Assembly (NCBI GenBank): GCA_964404605.1
Contig: CAYOKT010000011.1
Coordinates: 1-49,517 of the forward strand
Length of the DNA: 49,517 nt
Reading direction: 5' to 3'
Source of the DNA: CAYOKT01 sp964404605
Lineage (GTDB): Bacteria; Electryoneota; Electryoneia; Electryoneales; Electryoneaceae
Both the position numbers and the translations under genes were made by a program. The notes beneath the pieces are model-generated. The model made no database searches, was not told the DNA's origin, and saw nothing but the letters and a program-made list of their open reading frames with translations. Below are positions 9,317-17,550 of the stretch, piece after piece (positions within the stretch are counted from its first letter, which is position 1; each line of letters begins with the position of its first letter).

Positions 9317-10000
9317 CTACATTTCGACTTCGTCATCCTCGGCCAGCAGGGTCACCCGCTCCATGCCCTCCACGGCGCTGAGCGCCGACAGCAGGCCCTG
9401 GTCGGTGACGTCCTTTTTAAGGCGGACGAGGTAGGTGTGCTCGATATACTGGCCCATGCGGACGGTCTTCACCGAGATCCGGCGATGGGAGGCGAGCAGC
9501 TTGTTGAACACCTCGAGGAGGGCCTCCTCTTCGGTGTCCGAGGGGATGAGCTGGAACCGCAGGAGGTATAAACCGCGGGGGGTCCGGCCGAAGCGGATGA
9601 AATCCATCAGCAGGAGGAAGAAGAGAATCATGCCCACACCGTAGATCGAGAGCCGGTAATACCCGACCCCGGCCGACATGCCGGCCGCGAGCGCGAAGAA
9701 GACGAAAGCGATGTCGCGGTTGTCCTTGACGACGGTGCGGAAGCGGATGATGGAGAGTGCGCCGACGAGGCTGAAGGCACGGGCGATGCTGTTCCCGATG
9801 ACCATCATCACCAGCGCGACCACCATGGCGAGGATTACAAGGGTGTGCATCAGGGAGGGGTTGACCGACTTGTCACGGTTGGTCAGGCGATAGACCCCGG
9901 CGATCAGTACACCGAGGAGGAAGGCGAGAACCAGGTTGATGAAGATTTCAGCCGTGGTTAACGGTCGCCCGACCGCGGAGAGGGATTGGAGAAAGGTCAT
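9317..10000 (-). CDS. DUF4956 membrane protein
   Basis: 227 residues. Four predicted membrane helices lie in the first ~140 residues, with the family signature 'RAFSLVGALSIIRFRTVVKDNRDIAFVFFALA' in the second/third helix region, followed by a soluble alpha/beta C-terminal domain (about 150-227) of ferredoxin-like/ACT appearance. The open frame extends 17 codons upstream, but the ATG at 10000 overlaps the stop of the VTC gene (ATGA), which fixes the start. DUF4956 genes are repeatedly found next to VTC-domain and CotH genes in bacteria; the biochemical role is unknown to me. A membrane partner of the VTC protein is the natural inference. Confidence 0.88.
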   Translation of the reverse strand: MTFLQSLSAVGRPLTTAEIFINLVLAFLLGVLIAGVYRLTNRDKSVNPSLMHTLVILAMVVALVMMVIGNSIARAFSLVGALSIIRFRTVVKDNRDIAFVFFALAAGMSAGVGYYRLSIYGVGMILFFLLLMDFIRFGRTPRGLYLLRFQLIPSDTEEEALLEVFNKLLASHRRISVKTVRMGQYIEHTYLVRLKKDVTDQGLLSALSAVEGMERVTLLAEDDEVEM

Positions 10001-10737
10001 CTCGGGCGCCCTTCTCCTTCGTCGGATTCCCAGACATCGATCCCCTCGCAATACTTCGAGATAGGTTCGAGTCTCAACCGGAAGTCCCGCAGGATCATGC
10101 GGGTCCAGACCGGCAGGGTGCGCGAAAACTTGATTTCGAGGATGAAGCAGGGATCGGTGAAGGAACGCAGGTCCTCCTCGCGGAACAGGTCCTCGACATC
10201 CGGAGCGAGGAAACTGCGCACGTTGAAATCGAATGTCACCCGGAACTCCGGGTCGTCCCTGCCGACGAAGGCCTCCCGCTCATAGGTGATCAGCGCCGTC
10301 GGTTCGAGGTGAAGCCGTTTGGTGAGGTAGATGAACTTGTCGCGGGCGATCTTGGCCGGGATCAGGTTCTTCTCCCCGAGCAGGCGCAACCGGGCGCCGT
10401 TCATCAGGTTGAGTGTGTCGGGGAGAGGTACCATCGCCCTCTCCTTGAACACCGTGTCGTTGTTCTTCCGCTTGATTTCGAGGAAAGCGACCGCTTCCGA
10501 ATCATAGTCGTTGTAGGCGCGGACCCGGAGCTTTTTCCGGATCTTGACTCCGTCGATCTTCTCGAAATAGAACAGTTTGCCCGGCGTGTCGAAGTAGATG
10601 CTGCGGACATGGTACCGATTGTCCTTTCGATTCCGGCAGAAGGGATCGTGATCCATATGGGCGAGGATGCGCTCCCGCAGCGGCTGCAGCTTTTCAAGCG
10701 AGACGTAATACTTGAATTCTTTCCGCTCGTATTGCAT
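9997..10737 (-). CDS. VTC-domain protein (polyphosphate polymerase-like)
   Basis: 246 residues, entirely a VTC tunnel-fold domain: 'ERKEFKYYV' at the N-terminus, 'RSIYFDTP', 'KIRKKLRVRAYND', 'FLEIKRKNNDTVFKERA', 'TYEREAFVG', 'FILEIKFSRTLPVW' and 'SKYCEGIDVW'. These supply the basic tunnel residues and the metal-binding glutamates of the yeast Vtc4 catalytic domain, which makes polyphosphate from ATP. Bacterial members occur with DUF4956 and CotH; whether they polymerise phosphate or transfer another phosphate is not established from sequence. It has no membrane helix and presumably works at the inner face of the membrane with the downstream, translationally coupled DUF4956 protein. Confidence 0.9.
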   Translation of the reverse strand: MQYERKEFKYYVSLEKLQPLRERILAHMDHDPFCRNRKDNRYHVRSIYFDTPGKLFYFEKIDGVKIRKKLRVRAYNDYDSEAVAFLEIKRKNNDTVFKERAMVPLPDTLNLMNGARLRLLGEKNLIPAKIARDKFIYLTKRLHLEPTALITYEREAFVGRDDPEFRVTFDFNVRSFLAPDVEDLFREEDLRSFTDPCFILEIKFSRTLPVWTRMILRDFRLRLEPISKYCEGIDVWESDEGEGRPR

Positions 10738-10762
10738 TCAGTGATTCCGCCCTCTTTCAGTA

Positions 10763-11836
10763 CTATCCGCCCCATCCGGCCAGGCGGGCTTTCAATCCCT
10801 GGAGGAGAGTTCTATTGCCGATTTTGACCCTGCCCAGGCCGTTCATGCCCGGGCGAAGAATCCCATCCTTATTCCCGATCCATGCATAGGCATACCCGCC
10901 GCCGCCCGCCGGGAGGAACCCGGTGCGCTTCACGGGTGCAGATAAATGTAAGGCCGGCTCGGCGAAAAGGCGAACCCTGATCTCTCGTCCCGGCATCAGC
11001 GCGGGTAGAAACGCCTCCGGGATCATCATGCGAACCGCGAGGGTGTCGGTCCGCTCGATGGCGAGCATCACCCCGGGCTCGCCGTTTCTCCGCACCCTGC
11101 CCCCGATCGGGGCGATCACCGATTCGATGCGGCCGAGGGTGCTCTGCGCCCGTTGAATCTGCCTCTTGATCCCCTCGATTTCAGCCTCGATCACCCCCAC
11201 ATCTTCCGGCCGCGCCCCCGCCTCGAGGGCTTTCACCCGGGAAGCGTCCAGGTCACGCTCGGCTTCCAGCACCCGGAGACGCCCTTCGGTCTCCTGGAAC
11301 CGCGCCAGGGATACAAGGCTGGAATCATACAGCGCCTTCACCCGCCGGTATTCGTACTGGAACGCCTCGAGCTCCTCCTCGCTTTTGCGCAGGCGGTTCC
11401 GGGCGACCTCGAGGTCCTCGATGCGCCCCCCGGAGAGAAGGGCCCGGCGCTTCGCCACCGCCTCCTCGAGCTCTCCCTGCAGGACGTCCAGGCGCATCAA
11501 CCCCTCGCGGGAACCGATCCGCGCCACCGTGTCACCCGCCTCGACCGAAGCGCCGTCCACAATCCCCGGCGCGATCCGAAGCTCGATGACATCGGGCCGA
11601 TCGAACTGGAAGACGAACTCCCCGGAGGCATCATCCAGCAGGTTCGACACCCACCCCGCCGTGATCTGCCCCGTACCATCATGGCGCAGAACCCAGACCG
11701 AGGGAGAGACGACCTGGCACGGTCCCGTGATCGACTGGGGAAAGGGAATCGCCCAACCGCCGAGAAGAAGCACAAAAAAAAGAACGAGCGCCAGCAAACG
11801 CCGTCTCTTCACGGATTGCAGCGACGTCATCTCCAT
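10763..11836 (-). CDS. HlyD/RND-type membrane fusion (adaptor) protein
   Basis: 357 residues. One N-terminal membrane helix (RRLLALVLFFVLLLGGWAIP) is followed by a barrel/lipoyl half ('VDGASVEAGDTVARIGSREGLMRL', about 95-120), a long alpha-helical hairpin (about 120-240, rich in E, R, L and A; coiled coil), the second lipoyl half ('VIAPIGGRVRRNGEPGVMLA') and a beta-barrel ('VRMMIPEAFLPALMPGREIRVRLF'). No matching transporter or outer-membrane channel is adjacent, so it may serve a distant exporter or have a scaffolding role in this surface island. The ATG at 11836 shares a base with the stop of the PLD gene (TGATG); a GTG codon directly upstream is a less likely start. Confidence 0.85.
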   Translation of the reverse strand: MEMTSLQSVKRRRLLALVLFFVLLLGGWAIPFPQSITGPCQVVSPSVWVLRHDGTGQITAGWVSNLLDDASGEFVFQFDRPDVIELRIAPGIVDGASVEAGDTVARIGSREGLMRLDVLQGELEEAVAKRRALLSGGRIEDLEVARNRLRKSEEELEAFQYEYRRVKALYDSSLVSLARFQETEGRLRVLEAERDLDASRVKALEAGARPEDVGVIEAEIEGIKRQIQRAQSTLGRIESVIAPIGGRVRRNGEPGVMLAIERTDTLAVRMMIPEAFLPALMPGREIRVRLFAEPALHLSAPVKRTGFLPAGGGGYAYAWIGNKDGILRPGMNGLGRVKIGNRTLLQGLKARLAGWGG

Positions 11837-12396
11837 CACGGGCCCGTAATCGTAGACGCTGTTGCAAACGATTCTTGCAGGAACTCCTTGCAGATTTTCA
11901 ATATGTGCTCATCCGCCGTCAGAAGCAAGAATTCCCGATTCACCCGTTCCGCGGAGGTCGTCAGGTTGAAACTGCCCAGGATCGCGGTTTCCTCATCGAT
12001 CAGGGTGAGTTTGACATGGAGTTTGCCCCGTGAATCGGTCGGCCACAGGCTGACGGCCAGGCCGGCTTTCCGTGCTTTGCGCGCGAGGCTGTTCTTCCTC
12101 GCCGCCTCCTTGCCATCGAGGAGCAGGCGGACGCGCACCCCCCGCTGCTCCGCCTCTTCGAGGGCTTCCAACGCCCGGCTGGAGGTCAACTTGTACATGG
12201 CCACATCCACCGTGCGGCGCGCCTCCCCGACCGCCTGGATCCACGAGTCGAGGATCTCTCCGCCGAACAACAGCGTGTCCTGCTCCACGGCATTCTCCTC
12301 CCCTCTCGCGGTCCGGTCCGCCCTGAAAAGCCCGGTGAGCATCAGTCCCGCCGCGATGAAGCACAACCAACCGCCCCGCGCCATGAACCGCCCCAT
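11836..12396 (-). CDS. Secreted or membrane-anchored phospholipase D-like protein, single HKD motif
   Basis: 186 residues. An N-terminal hydrophobic segment (GGWLCFIAAGLMLTGLF) acts as signal or anchor, followed by one PLDc-like domain: 'VDVAMYKLTS' strand, 'VRVRLLLDGKEAA', and the catalytic H127-x-K129-x4-D134 with 'GSFNLT' downstream. One-motif members work as dimers and include nucleases (Nuc/BfiI-like) and phosphodiesterases of phospholipids or cardiolipin. Given the surface context a phospholipid or teichoic-type polymer substrate is possible but not shown. A GAGGTG ribosome site precedes the ATG. It sits between the beta-helix lipoprotein (70 bp upstream) and the overlapping HlyD gene. 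Confidence 0.85.
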   Translation of the reverse strand: MGRFMARGGWLCFIAAGLMLTGLFRADRTARGEENAVEQDTLLFGGEILDSWIQAVGEARRTVDVAMYKLTSSRALEALEEAEQRGVRVRLLLDGKEAARKNSLARKARKAGLAVSLWPTDSRGKLHVKLTLIDEETAILGSFNLTTSAERVNREFLLLTADEHILKICKEFLQESFATASTITGP

Positions 12397-12466
12397 GATT
12401 CACCTCAATGTCCGCGCTGCGGCGGCCGCGTCCCGAACGGGCCCGCCGGAAGAGCCGTGCGGCCGG

Positions 12467-13999
12467 CTACGGCAGGGGGAGCAATCCCATGTCGAGGCCG
12501 TCGGACGCCGCCCCGATCCCCGGCGAATCCGGTAAAAGGAGGTATTCGCCATCAAAAGACACATCGCCGGTCAGGCACCCCTCGCCGCCGTCGTACTCGG
12601 CGACATTGACGATGGAGTAGGTGATCGTGACCGCCCCCTCCCGGGGGCCGTCGAGCGAAAGATCGTAATTCCAGGCGTTCCGAATGTGGTTCCCGTCCGA
12701 AATCGTGTTGAGCACCTCCAGCGTGCCCGTGCATCCCAGGTCGTACCAGTCTCCGAACCGCAAGCCGGTATCGCACCCCACGATCACGCAGTGGTTGACC
12801 ACCACTTCCGGGGAGCCGTAGCCCGCCTCGATCCCCTGTTCGCAGCCGAGGATCAGGGTGTTGGTGATTTCGATCCGGTTCCGGTTCGAGGCGGCGACGC
12901 CCTCGTTGTCGAAGTCCTCGATGACACAGTTATCGACCACCACCTCGGCCCCGTTATGATCGATCCCATCGTCCTTCCCGCTGACGAAGACGCTGTTGGC
13001 GATGAGTGTCGCATTCGCCCCCTCCTCGTACCCGGAGAGGTAGAGGGCATCGTTGTCATCATCCACCTCGACGGTGTCGCCGGAGGGGATGTCGATCCAC
13101 GCGCAGCGGTCGATCACCGCCTCCGTGGACACCAGTTCGCCGCCGGTGTCGCAGCGGGAAACCAGGCAATCATCCATCAGCAGGGTGCTGCGCACCGTCC
13201 CCAGCGCTTTTCCGGGGTTGTCGAGGAAATAGACATGGTCCAGCCGCAGGAAGCTGCTCACACCGCGGAGGACAGGCTGGCTGCCGGAGTGCCCGAAGCT
13301 TCGCCCGGGGTCCCCCCCGCCGCCGGTGAAGAAGGTGTACGTGTAATCCCCCCGGCCCTGGTCGTGGTTCACTTCGCCCCAGGGCTGATCCGGACGCCGG
13401 GGCGCGAAGACGACGGGCGCTTCCGCCGTGCCCCCGCAGAAGACCGCGCCGTTCACATCCAGGCGGACATCGGCCTCGAGTTCCACCCTCGTTCCCGGAC
13501 CGATGGTCAATTGGGCTCCCGCGGGAACGGCCGTGTGACCGGTGAGGCGGATGATCGCCGTGGAATCCCAGGCGAGGCCGGCGCCGCTCAAGGCACCGGA
13601 GATTTCACGCGCCGGGAACTCTTCCCCGAGGAGTTCGATGACCGCCGTCACGGCCCCGGTCCCCGAAGGCGGCATCGCCTGCAATGTCACTTCACCGGAA
13701 CCGCCCAGGGTGAGTTCCGCACTTCCCCACCCGCGTTTCACGACGGTTTCGGGCGGGTCCAGCGAAGCCTCCGCCGCCGAGAGCTGGAAGGTCTCCCATC
13801 CGCCGGACCGGGGATTCTCCCCCCGGCAGCGAATCACGGCCGGAACCGGGGCGCCCGCGGGAACCCTCCGGGGGACGATGAGGTCCAACCCCTCCTGGAC
13901 AGGCTCCTCCCCCGGCGGCCCGCCCACAGGTCCCGTGTCCGAGCAGCCGGCGAGAAGCACCACTCCGGCGGCCAGGACTCCCAGGATGACCCGCTTCAT
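12467..13999 (-). CDS. Right-handed parallel beta-helix lipoprotein
   Basis: 510 residues. A lipoprotein signal (MKRVILGVLAAGVVLLAGC) has Cys19 in a good LLAGC lipobox, followed by a flexible Pro/Gly/Glu stretch and an Ig-like segment to about 130. From there repeated beta-helix coils run to the end: 'WDSTAIIRLTGHTAVPAGAQLTIGPGTRVEL', then 'NSVFVSGKDDGIDHNGA', 'VDNCVIEDFDNEGVA', 'NTLILGCEQGIE' and 'NHCVIVGCDTGLRFG'. No catalytic set of a named polysaccharide lyase can be assigned. It is probably first in a - strand transcript reading on through PLD, HlyD, VTC and DUF4956. The coils resemble those of the CotH-beta-helix protein at 6213-9215. Confidence 0.88.
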   Translation of the reverse strand: MKRVILGVLAAGVVLLAGCSDTGPVGGPPGEEPVQEGLDLIVPRRVPAGAPVPAVIRCRGENPRSGGWETFQLSAAEASLDPPETVVKRGWGSAELTLGGSGEVTLQAMPPSGTGAVTAVIELLGEEFPAREISGALSGAGLAWDSTAIIRLTGHTAVPAGAQLTIGPGTRVELEADVRLDVNGAVFCGGTAEAPVVFAPRRPDQPWGEVNHDQGRGDYTYTFFTGGGGDPGRSFGHSGSQPVLRGVSSFLRLDHVYFLDNPGKALGTVRSTLLMDDCLVSRCDTGGELVSTEAVIDRCAWIDIPSGDTVEVDDDNDALYLSGYEEGANATLIANSVFVSGKDDGIDHNGAEVVVDNCVIEDFDNEGVAASNRNRIEITNTLILGCEQGIEAGYGSPEVVVNHCVIVGCDTGLRFGDWYDLGCTGTLEVLNTISDGNHIRNAWNYDLSLDGPREGAVTITYSIVNVAEYDGGEGCLTGDVSFDGEYLLLPDSPGIGAASDGLDMGLLPLP

Positions 14000-14072
14000 G
14001 TTTCGATCCTTCCCGTGCCACTCCGTTCAGCGCACGCCATCTGCGAACAATGTCACCACGCCGGTTGCAACT

Positions 14073-14090
14073 GCGCAACAGGAAATCCGT
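14073..14090 (-). promoter_or_regulatory. Weak sigma-54-type promoter candidate for beta-helix lipoprotein
   Basis: On the - strand CGGATTTCCTGTTGCG has GG-N10-GC spacing and a good GTTGC -12 half, but the -24 half matches consensus only at GG. Initiation would fall about 65 nt upstream of the lipoprotein ATG. It is suggestive only because a much better sigma-54 site drives the opposite direction 220 bp away. Confidence 0.3.
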
Positions 14091-14297
14091 GGACTCGTTC
14101 ACCTGAATCGCTCCACCGGCGGCAGGGCAGGACGCGCCGGCCGGCCGCTGTGCCGGGGTACGGCGAACGGCCCGATCCCGGCGGCGTCCGACCGGGCTGC
14201 CCGGCCCGCGCCATGCTCGAGGGCAGTTTTTGCCTCCGAGCGAACAATTTACAGCGGCTATCTCCAAGAATATCAAGGAAAAACGCACACCCTTCCC

Positions 14298-14315
14298 CTG
14301 GCATATTTCTTGCGA
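14298..14315 (+). promoter_or_regulatory. Sigma-54 (-24/-12) promoter for glycan/sulfotransferase operon
   Basis: CTGGCATATTTCTTGCGA: GG at 14300-14301, exactly ten bases, then GC at 14312-14313. It matches TGGCAyr-N4-TTGC at the positions that matter. It precedes the nine-gene epimerase to glycosyltransferase operon with a leader of about 215 nt. Sigma-54 control of exopolysaccharide operons is common in several phyla, which fits. The activator may be one encoded in this window or elsewhere. Confidence 0.7.
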
Positions 14316-14539
14316 AAATCCGTGTTGCATCGTCAGCGCTTTCCCCTCTCCGGCCGCCTTCGGGCCCGGGACAAGCCGTCCTGCGGCGTCGCGGATCGCC
14401 GAAACGGCGTCGCGCGGGAAAAGCGAACGCGGTGCGTTCGGGGCCGACCGGGCTCCACCTCCTCCCGCCGCCACCGGGGGGCGGGGGCGATCGGATCATC
14501 ACCCCGCGGGCCGCCGCGCCGCGCCGGGAAGGAGAACGG

Positions 14540-15625
14540 ATGAAACGCCACGAAGAGTCGTACCGCGGGAAAAACGTCCTCATCACCGGCGGCCTGGGGT
14601 TCATCGGCAGCAACCTCGCGATCCGGCTGGTGGAGCTGGGCGCGAACGTGACCCTCGTCGACAGCATGCTCCCCCTGTACGGCGGGAACACCTTCAACAT
14701 CCACCCCGTCCGTAACCGCGTGCGGGTCAACTTCTCGGACATCCGCGACAGTGCCTCGATGAACTACCTCATCCAGGACCAGGAGTATGTCTTCCACCTC
14801 GCGGGGCAGGTGAGCCACGTGGACAGCATCCTCGACCCCTTCGGCGACGTGGACATCAACATCAACGGCACCCTGTCGGTGCTGGAGGCCTGCCGCAAGC
14901 GGAACCCCCGCGCGAAGGTGATCTTCACCGGTACGCGCGGGCAGTACGGCTCCTCGGTGAAACTCCCGGTGGACGAAAACGCGCCGACGAACGCGAAGGG
15001 GATCTACGCGATCACCAACCTCGCCGCGGAAAAGATGATCATGATGTACAACGAGGTGCACGGCGTTCGCGGCGTCTGCCTGCGCATCACCAACACCTAC
15101 GGCCCCCGCCACCAGATGAAGCACAACCGGTACGGCGTGGTGAACTGGTTCCTCCGGCTGGCGATGGACGACGAGATCGTTCCCATCATGGGTGACGGCA
15201 CGATCCAGCGTGACTTCCTCTTCGTGGATGACCTGATCGAGGCGCTGCTCCTCGTCGGATCGCGGGAGGAATCCTTCGGTGAGATCTTCAACCTCGGGAC
15301 CGGGGTGCCGACGGATTTCCTCACCCTGGGCGAGCTGGTATGCCATGTCGCCGAATCCGGGCGCTGCAGCTTCGTCCCCTTCTCCGAAGAGCGCAAGCAG
15401 GTGGAGCCCGGCCACTACTACGCGGACATCGGCAAGATCCGCTCGGTGCTGGGCTGGGAGCCGAAAACCTCCCTCGAGGAGGGGCTGCGGCGCACACATG
15501 ACTATTACCGCAAACACAAGTCCCACTACTGGACCCAGGAGAATGCAACGAAAGACGGTGCTCGTCACCGGAGTCGGCTCGACAACCGGGATCTCGGTCA
15601 TCAAAGGGTTGCGCGGGCAGGATGA
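14540..15625 (+). CDS. NAD-dependent epimerase/dehydratase (extended SDR), YxxxN variant
   Basis: 361 residues from the ATG preceded by GGAAGGAG. The extended short-chain dehydrogenase fold has nucleotide-binding 'GGLGFIGSN' at 17-25, 'DIRD' acidic strand, 'HLAGQ' and 'FTGTRGQYG', and a C-terminal sugar-binding half ('NTYGPRH', 'GDGTIQRDFLFVDDLIEALLL', 'FNLGTG'). It resembles nucleotide-sugar 4-epimerases or 4,6-dehydratases. The catalytic YxxxK is Y156-A-I-T-N160: the lysine is replaced by Asn, although a Lys follows five residues later. The 3' end overlaps the ATP-grasp gene by 83 bp in another frame, so the last ~27 residues may be dispensable. First gene of the operon. Confidence 0.88.
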   Translation: MKRHEESYRGKNVLITGGLGFIGSNLAIRLVELGANVTLVDSMLPLYGGNTFNIHPVRNRVRVNFSDIRDSASMNYLIQDQEYVFHLAGQVSHVDSILDPFGDVDININGTLSVLEACRKRNPRAKVIFTGTRGQYGSSVKLPVDENAPTNAKGIYAITNLAAEKMIMMYNEVHGVRGVCLRITNTYGPRHQMKHNRYGVVNWFLRLAMDDEIVPIMGDGTIQRDFLFVDDLIEALLLVGSREESFGEIFNLGTGVPTDFLTLGELVCHVAESGRCSFVPFSEERKQVEPGHYYADIGKIRSVLGWEPKTSLEEGLRRTHDYYRKHKSHYWTQENATKDGARHRSRLDNRDLGHQRVARAG

Positions 15626-16529
15626 ATTCCGCGTCCGGATTGTCGGGACGGACACACACGGAGGCAATCGCATCGCAGGTTCCTCGTTCTGCGATGCGTT
15701 CTACACGGTCTCCCCGGCGGGGGATCCCGGTTACCTGGCGGAGCTTCTGCGTATCTGCGAGCGGGAAGGGGTGGACCTGCTCGTCCCCATCGTCGACCCC
15801 GAGCTGCCGGTGATCGCGGAGCACGCCGCCCTGTTCGCCGACATCGGCACGGAGGCGGTGGTCGCGAAGTCGGAAACGGTGCGCACCTGCAACGACAAGC
15901 TGGCCACCTGCCGGCGGCTCGCGGAGGGGGGCGTCCCGGTGCCGGAGAGCCGGGCGGCGGACGAGGTCGCTGCGCCCGGGGAGCTGTCCTACCCGATGTT
16001 CGTCAAGCCGCGCGGCGGGGTGAGCAGCCGCGACGCCTTCCGCGTGGACACCCCGGAGGAGTTCGCGCGGGCACGCGTCCGCGTGCCCGATCTCGTCGTA
16101 CAGGAGCTGCTGGCGGGCGAGGAGTACACCACGGACGTCTTCTGCGGGCCGGATGGGCGGGTGATCGCGGTGGTTCCCCGCCGGCGGGTGCAGACGAGGG
16201 CCGGGATCTCCTACAAGGGGGTCACCTGCCACGACGAACGGCTCATCCGGTGGGGCGTGCGGATCTGCGAGGTCCTGGACCTGCGAGGTCCGGCCAACAT
16301 CCAGTGCATGGTCGACGGGGACGATGTGCGCTACTTCGAGGTCAACCCCCGCTTCTCCGGCAGCCTGCCGCTGACCATCGCGGCCGGGGTGAACACCCCC
16401 CTGTGGATGCTGAAGCTGTGGGACGGCCAGCCGGCCCCCGACGACCTGCTGCCCTTCGAGGAGGTCTTCATGACCCGCTACTGGGCGGAAATCTTCCACC
16501 CGGTGGAGGAGCCGGTGCCCGTGAGCTAA
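15543..16529 (+). CDS. ATP-grasp protein (short carbamoyl-phosphate-synthase-like / PylC-like)
   Basis: 328 residues. An N-terminal Rossmann-like pre-ATP-grasp part ('TVLVTGVGSTTGISVIKGL', 'GTDTHGGN', 'LLVPIVDPELPVI') is followed by the ATP-grasp core: 'CNDKLATCRRLAEGGVPVPES', 'YPMFVKPRGGVSSRD' glycine loop, 'LVVQELLAGEEYTTDVF' and the Mg-binding 'YFEVNPRFSGSLPL'. Such enzymes form amide or acyl-phosphate bonds; short forms recur in capsule clusters beside epimerases and HAD phosphatases, where they probably ligate a carboxylate to a sugar amine. The substrate is unknown. The start ATG lies inside the epimerase reading frame with an AGGAG unusually close to it. Confidence 0.85.
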   Translation: MQRKTVLVTGVGSTTGISVIKGLRGQDEFRVRIVGTDTHGGNRIAGSSFCDAFYTVSPAGDPGYLAELLRICEREGVDLLVPIVDPELPVIAEHAALFADIGTEAVVAKSETVRTCNDKLATCRRLAEGGVPVPESRAADEVAAPGELSYPMFVKPRGGVSSRDAFRVDTPEEFARARVRVPDLVVQELLAGEEYTTDVFCGPDGRVIAVVPRRRVQTRAGISYKGVTCHDERLIRWGVRICEVLDLRGPANIQCMVDGDDVRYFEVNPRFSGSLPLTIAAGVNTPLWMLKLWDGQPAPDDLLPFEEVFMTRYWAEIFHPVEEPVPVS

Positions 16530-16538
16530 GGAGTACCT

Positions 16539-17534
16539 GTGAACCTGAACGGAAAGCGCATCCTTGTCACCGGCGGGGCCGGGTTCATCGGCTCCCACAT
16601 CGTGGACGACCTGCTGCGCCGGGGCGCGGAGGTGCGCGTCTACGACAACTTCAGCTCGGGGTTCCGGGAGAACCTCCGGCACGTGGAGCGGGACATCGAG
16701 ATCATCGAGGGCGATGTCCTCGACCTGGACTCCCTCGAGCGTGCCTGCGAGGGGTGCGACGCGATCTCCCACCAGGCGGCGCAACTGGAGATCATCAAGT
16801 GCATCGAAACGCCGATCGAGGATCTCCGGGTAAACGCGGAAGGCACGCTGAACGTGCTGGAGTGCGCGCGACGGCTGGACATCGGAAAGGTCGTCTACGC
16901 CTCGTCGGCCTGTGTCTATGGCCAGGCGAAGCAGGTGCCCCAGCCGGAGGAGCACCCCCTCCGGCCCAACTGGCCCTACGGGGTGAGCAAACTGGCGGCG
17001 GAGCATTACGCCCGCTTGAGCTGGGAGTACTACGGTATCCGGACCATCGGGCTGCGCTACTCCATCGTCTACGGGCCGCGCGAGTGGTTCGGCCGGGTGC
17101 TCACGGTGTTCCTCGAGCGGGCGCTCGACGGCGAGCCGCCCGTGCTCTGGGGCGGGCACCAGCAGCGGGATTTCGTCTATGTCGAGGATATCGCCCGCCT
17201 GCACACCGCCTGCCTCGAGGAGGACGGCACGGGGGCGGAGGTGTTCAACGGCTCCACCGGGATCGGCACCTCCATCCGCGAGCTGGCGGAGCTGGTCTGC
17301 GAACGCTTCGACCTCCCCGATCCAATCGAGGAGGCGATCGCCGAGGGGGAGGAATCGACCCTGGTCAGCGGACGGATGAGGCTGCCCGCGGAGCTGCAGC
17401 GGATGATCCTCGACAGCACGAAGGCGCACAGCCGGTTCGGCTGGACGCCGGAAACCCGCCTGCCGGACGGACTGGAGCGGGAGATGGAGTGGCTTCGCGT
17501 CCACCGGGAACGGTGGGTCGAGATGCACTATTGA
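16539..17534 (+). CDS. NAD-dependent nucleotide-sugar epimerase (UDP-glucose 4-epimerase-like)
   Basis: 331 residues from a GTG start preceded by AAGGAG. This is a complete extended SDR: 'RILVTGGAGFIGSHIVDDLL', 'DNFSSG', 'GDVLDLDSL', 'SHQAAQ', 'YASSACVYGQ', intact catalytic 'YGVSK', 'LRYSIVYGPRE', 'QQRDFVYVEDIARLH' and 'FNGSTG'. It probably epimerises or dehydrates a UDP/dTDP-sugar to feed the downstream transferases; the exact sugar cannot be read from sequence. Unlike the epimerase two genes upstream it keeps the catalytic lysine, so the pair is not redundant copies. It follows the ATP-grasp stop by 9 bp. Confidence 0.9.
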   Translation: MNLNGKRILVTGGAGFIGSHIVDDLLRRGAEVRVYDNFSSGFRENLRHVERDIEIIEGDVLDLDSLERACEGCDAISHQAAQLEIIKCIETPIEDLRVNAEGTLNVLECARRLDIGKVVYASSACVYGQAKQVPQPEEHPLRPNWPYGVSKLAAEHYARLSWEYYGIRTIGLRYSIVYGPREWFGRVLTVFLERALDGEPPVLWGGHQQRDFVYVEDIARLHTACLEEDGTGAEVFNGSTGIGTSIRELAELVCERFDLPDPIEEAIAEGEESTLVSGRMRLPAELQRMILDSTKAHSRFGWTPETRLPDGLEREMEWLRVHRERWVEMHY

Positions 17535-17550
17535 ACCGGGAGACAAACGT

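Larger units (their letters stand above)
14000..14539. other. Divergent regulatory region between surface island and glycan operon
   Basis: 540 bp separating the - strand lipoprotein transcript and the + strand epimerase operon. The long frame open through here on + (from 12686) is a GC-driven shadow with no protein character until the epimerase ATG. The region contains the sigma-54-type promoter at 14298, a weaker - strand candidate at 14073 and an imperfect dyad GTTGC-N6-GCAAC at 14064-14079. The leader between the predicted + start point and the epimerase ATG is about 215 nt, long enough for regulatory structure, but none was recognised. Confidence 0.55.

Noticed and set aside
12686..14539. 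Long + strand open frame continuous with the epimerase
   Set aside because: It is antisense to the beta-helix lipoprotein and lacks any domain; the epimerase has its own ATG with a strong ribosome site at 14540.
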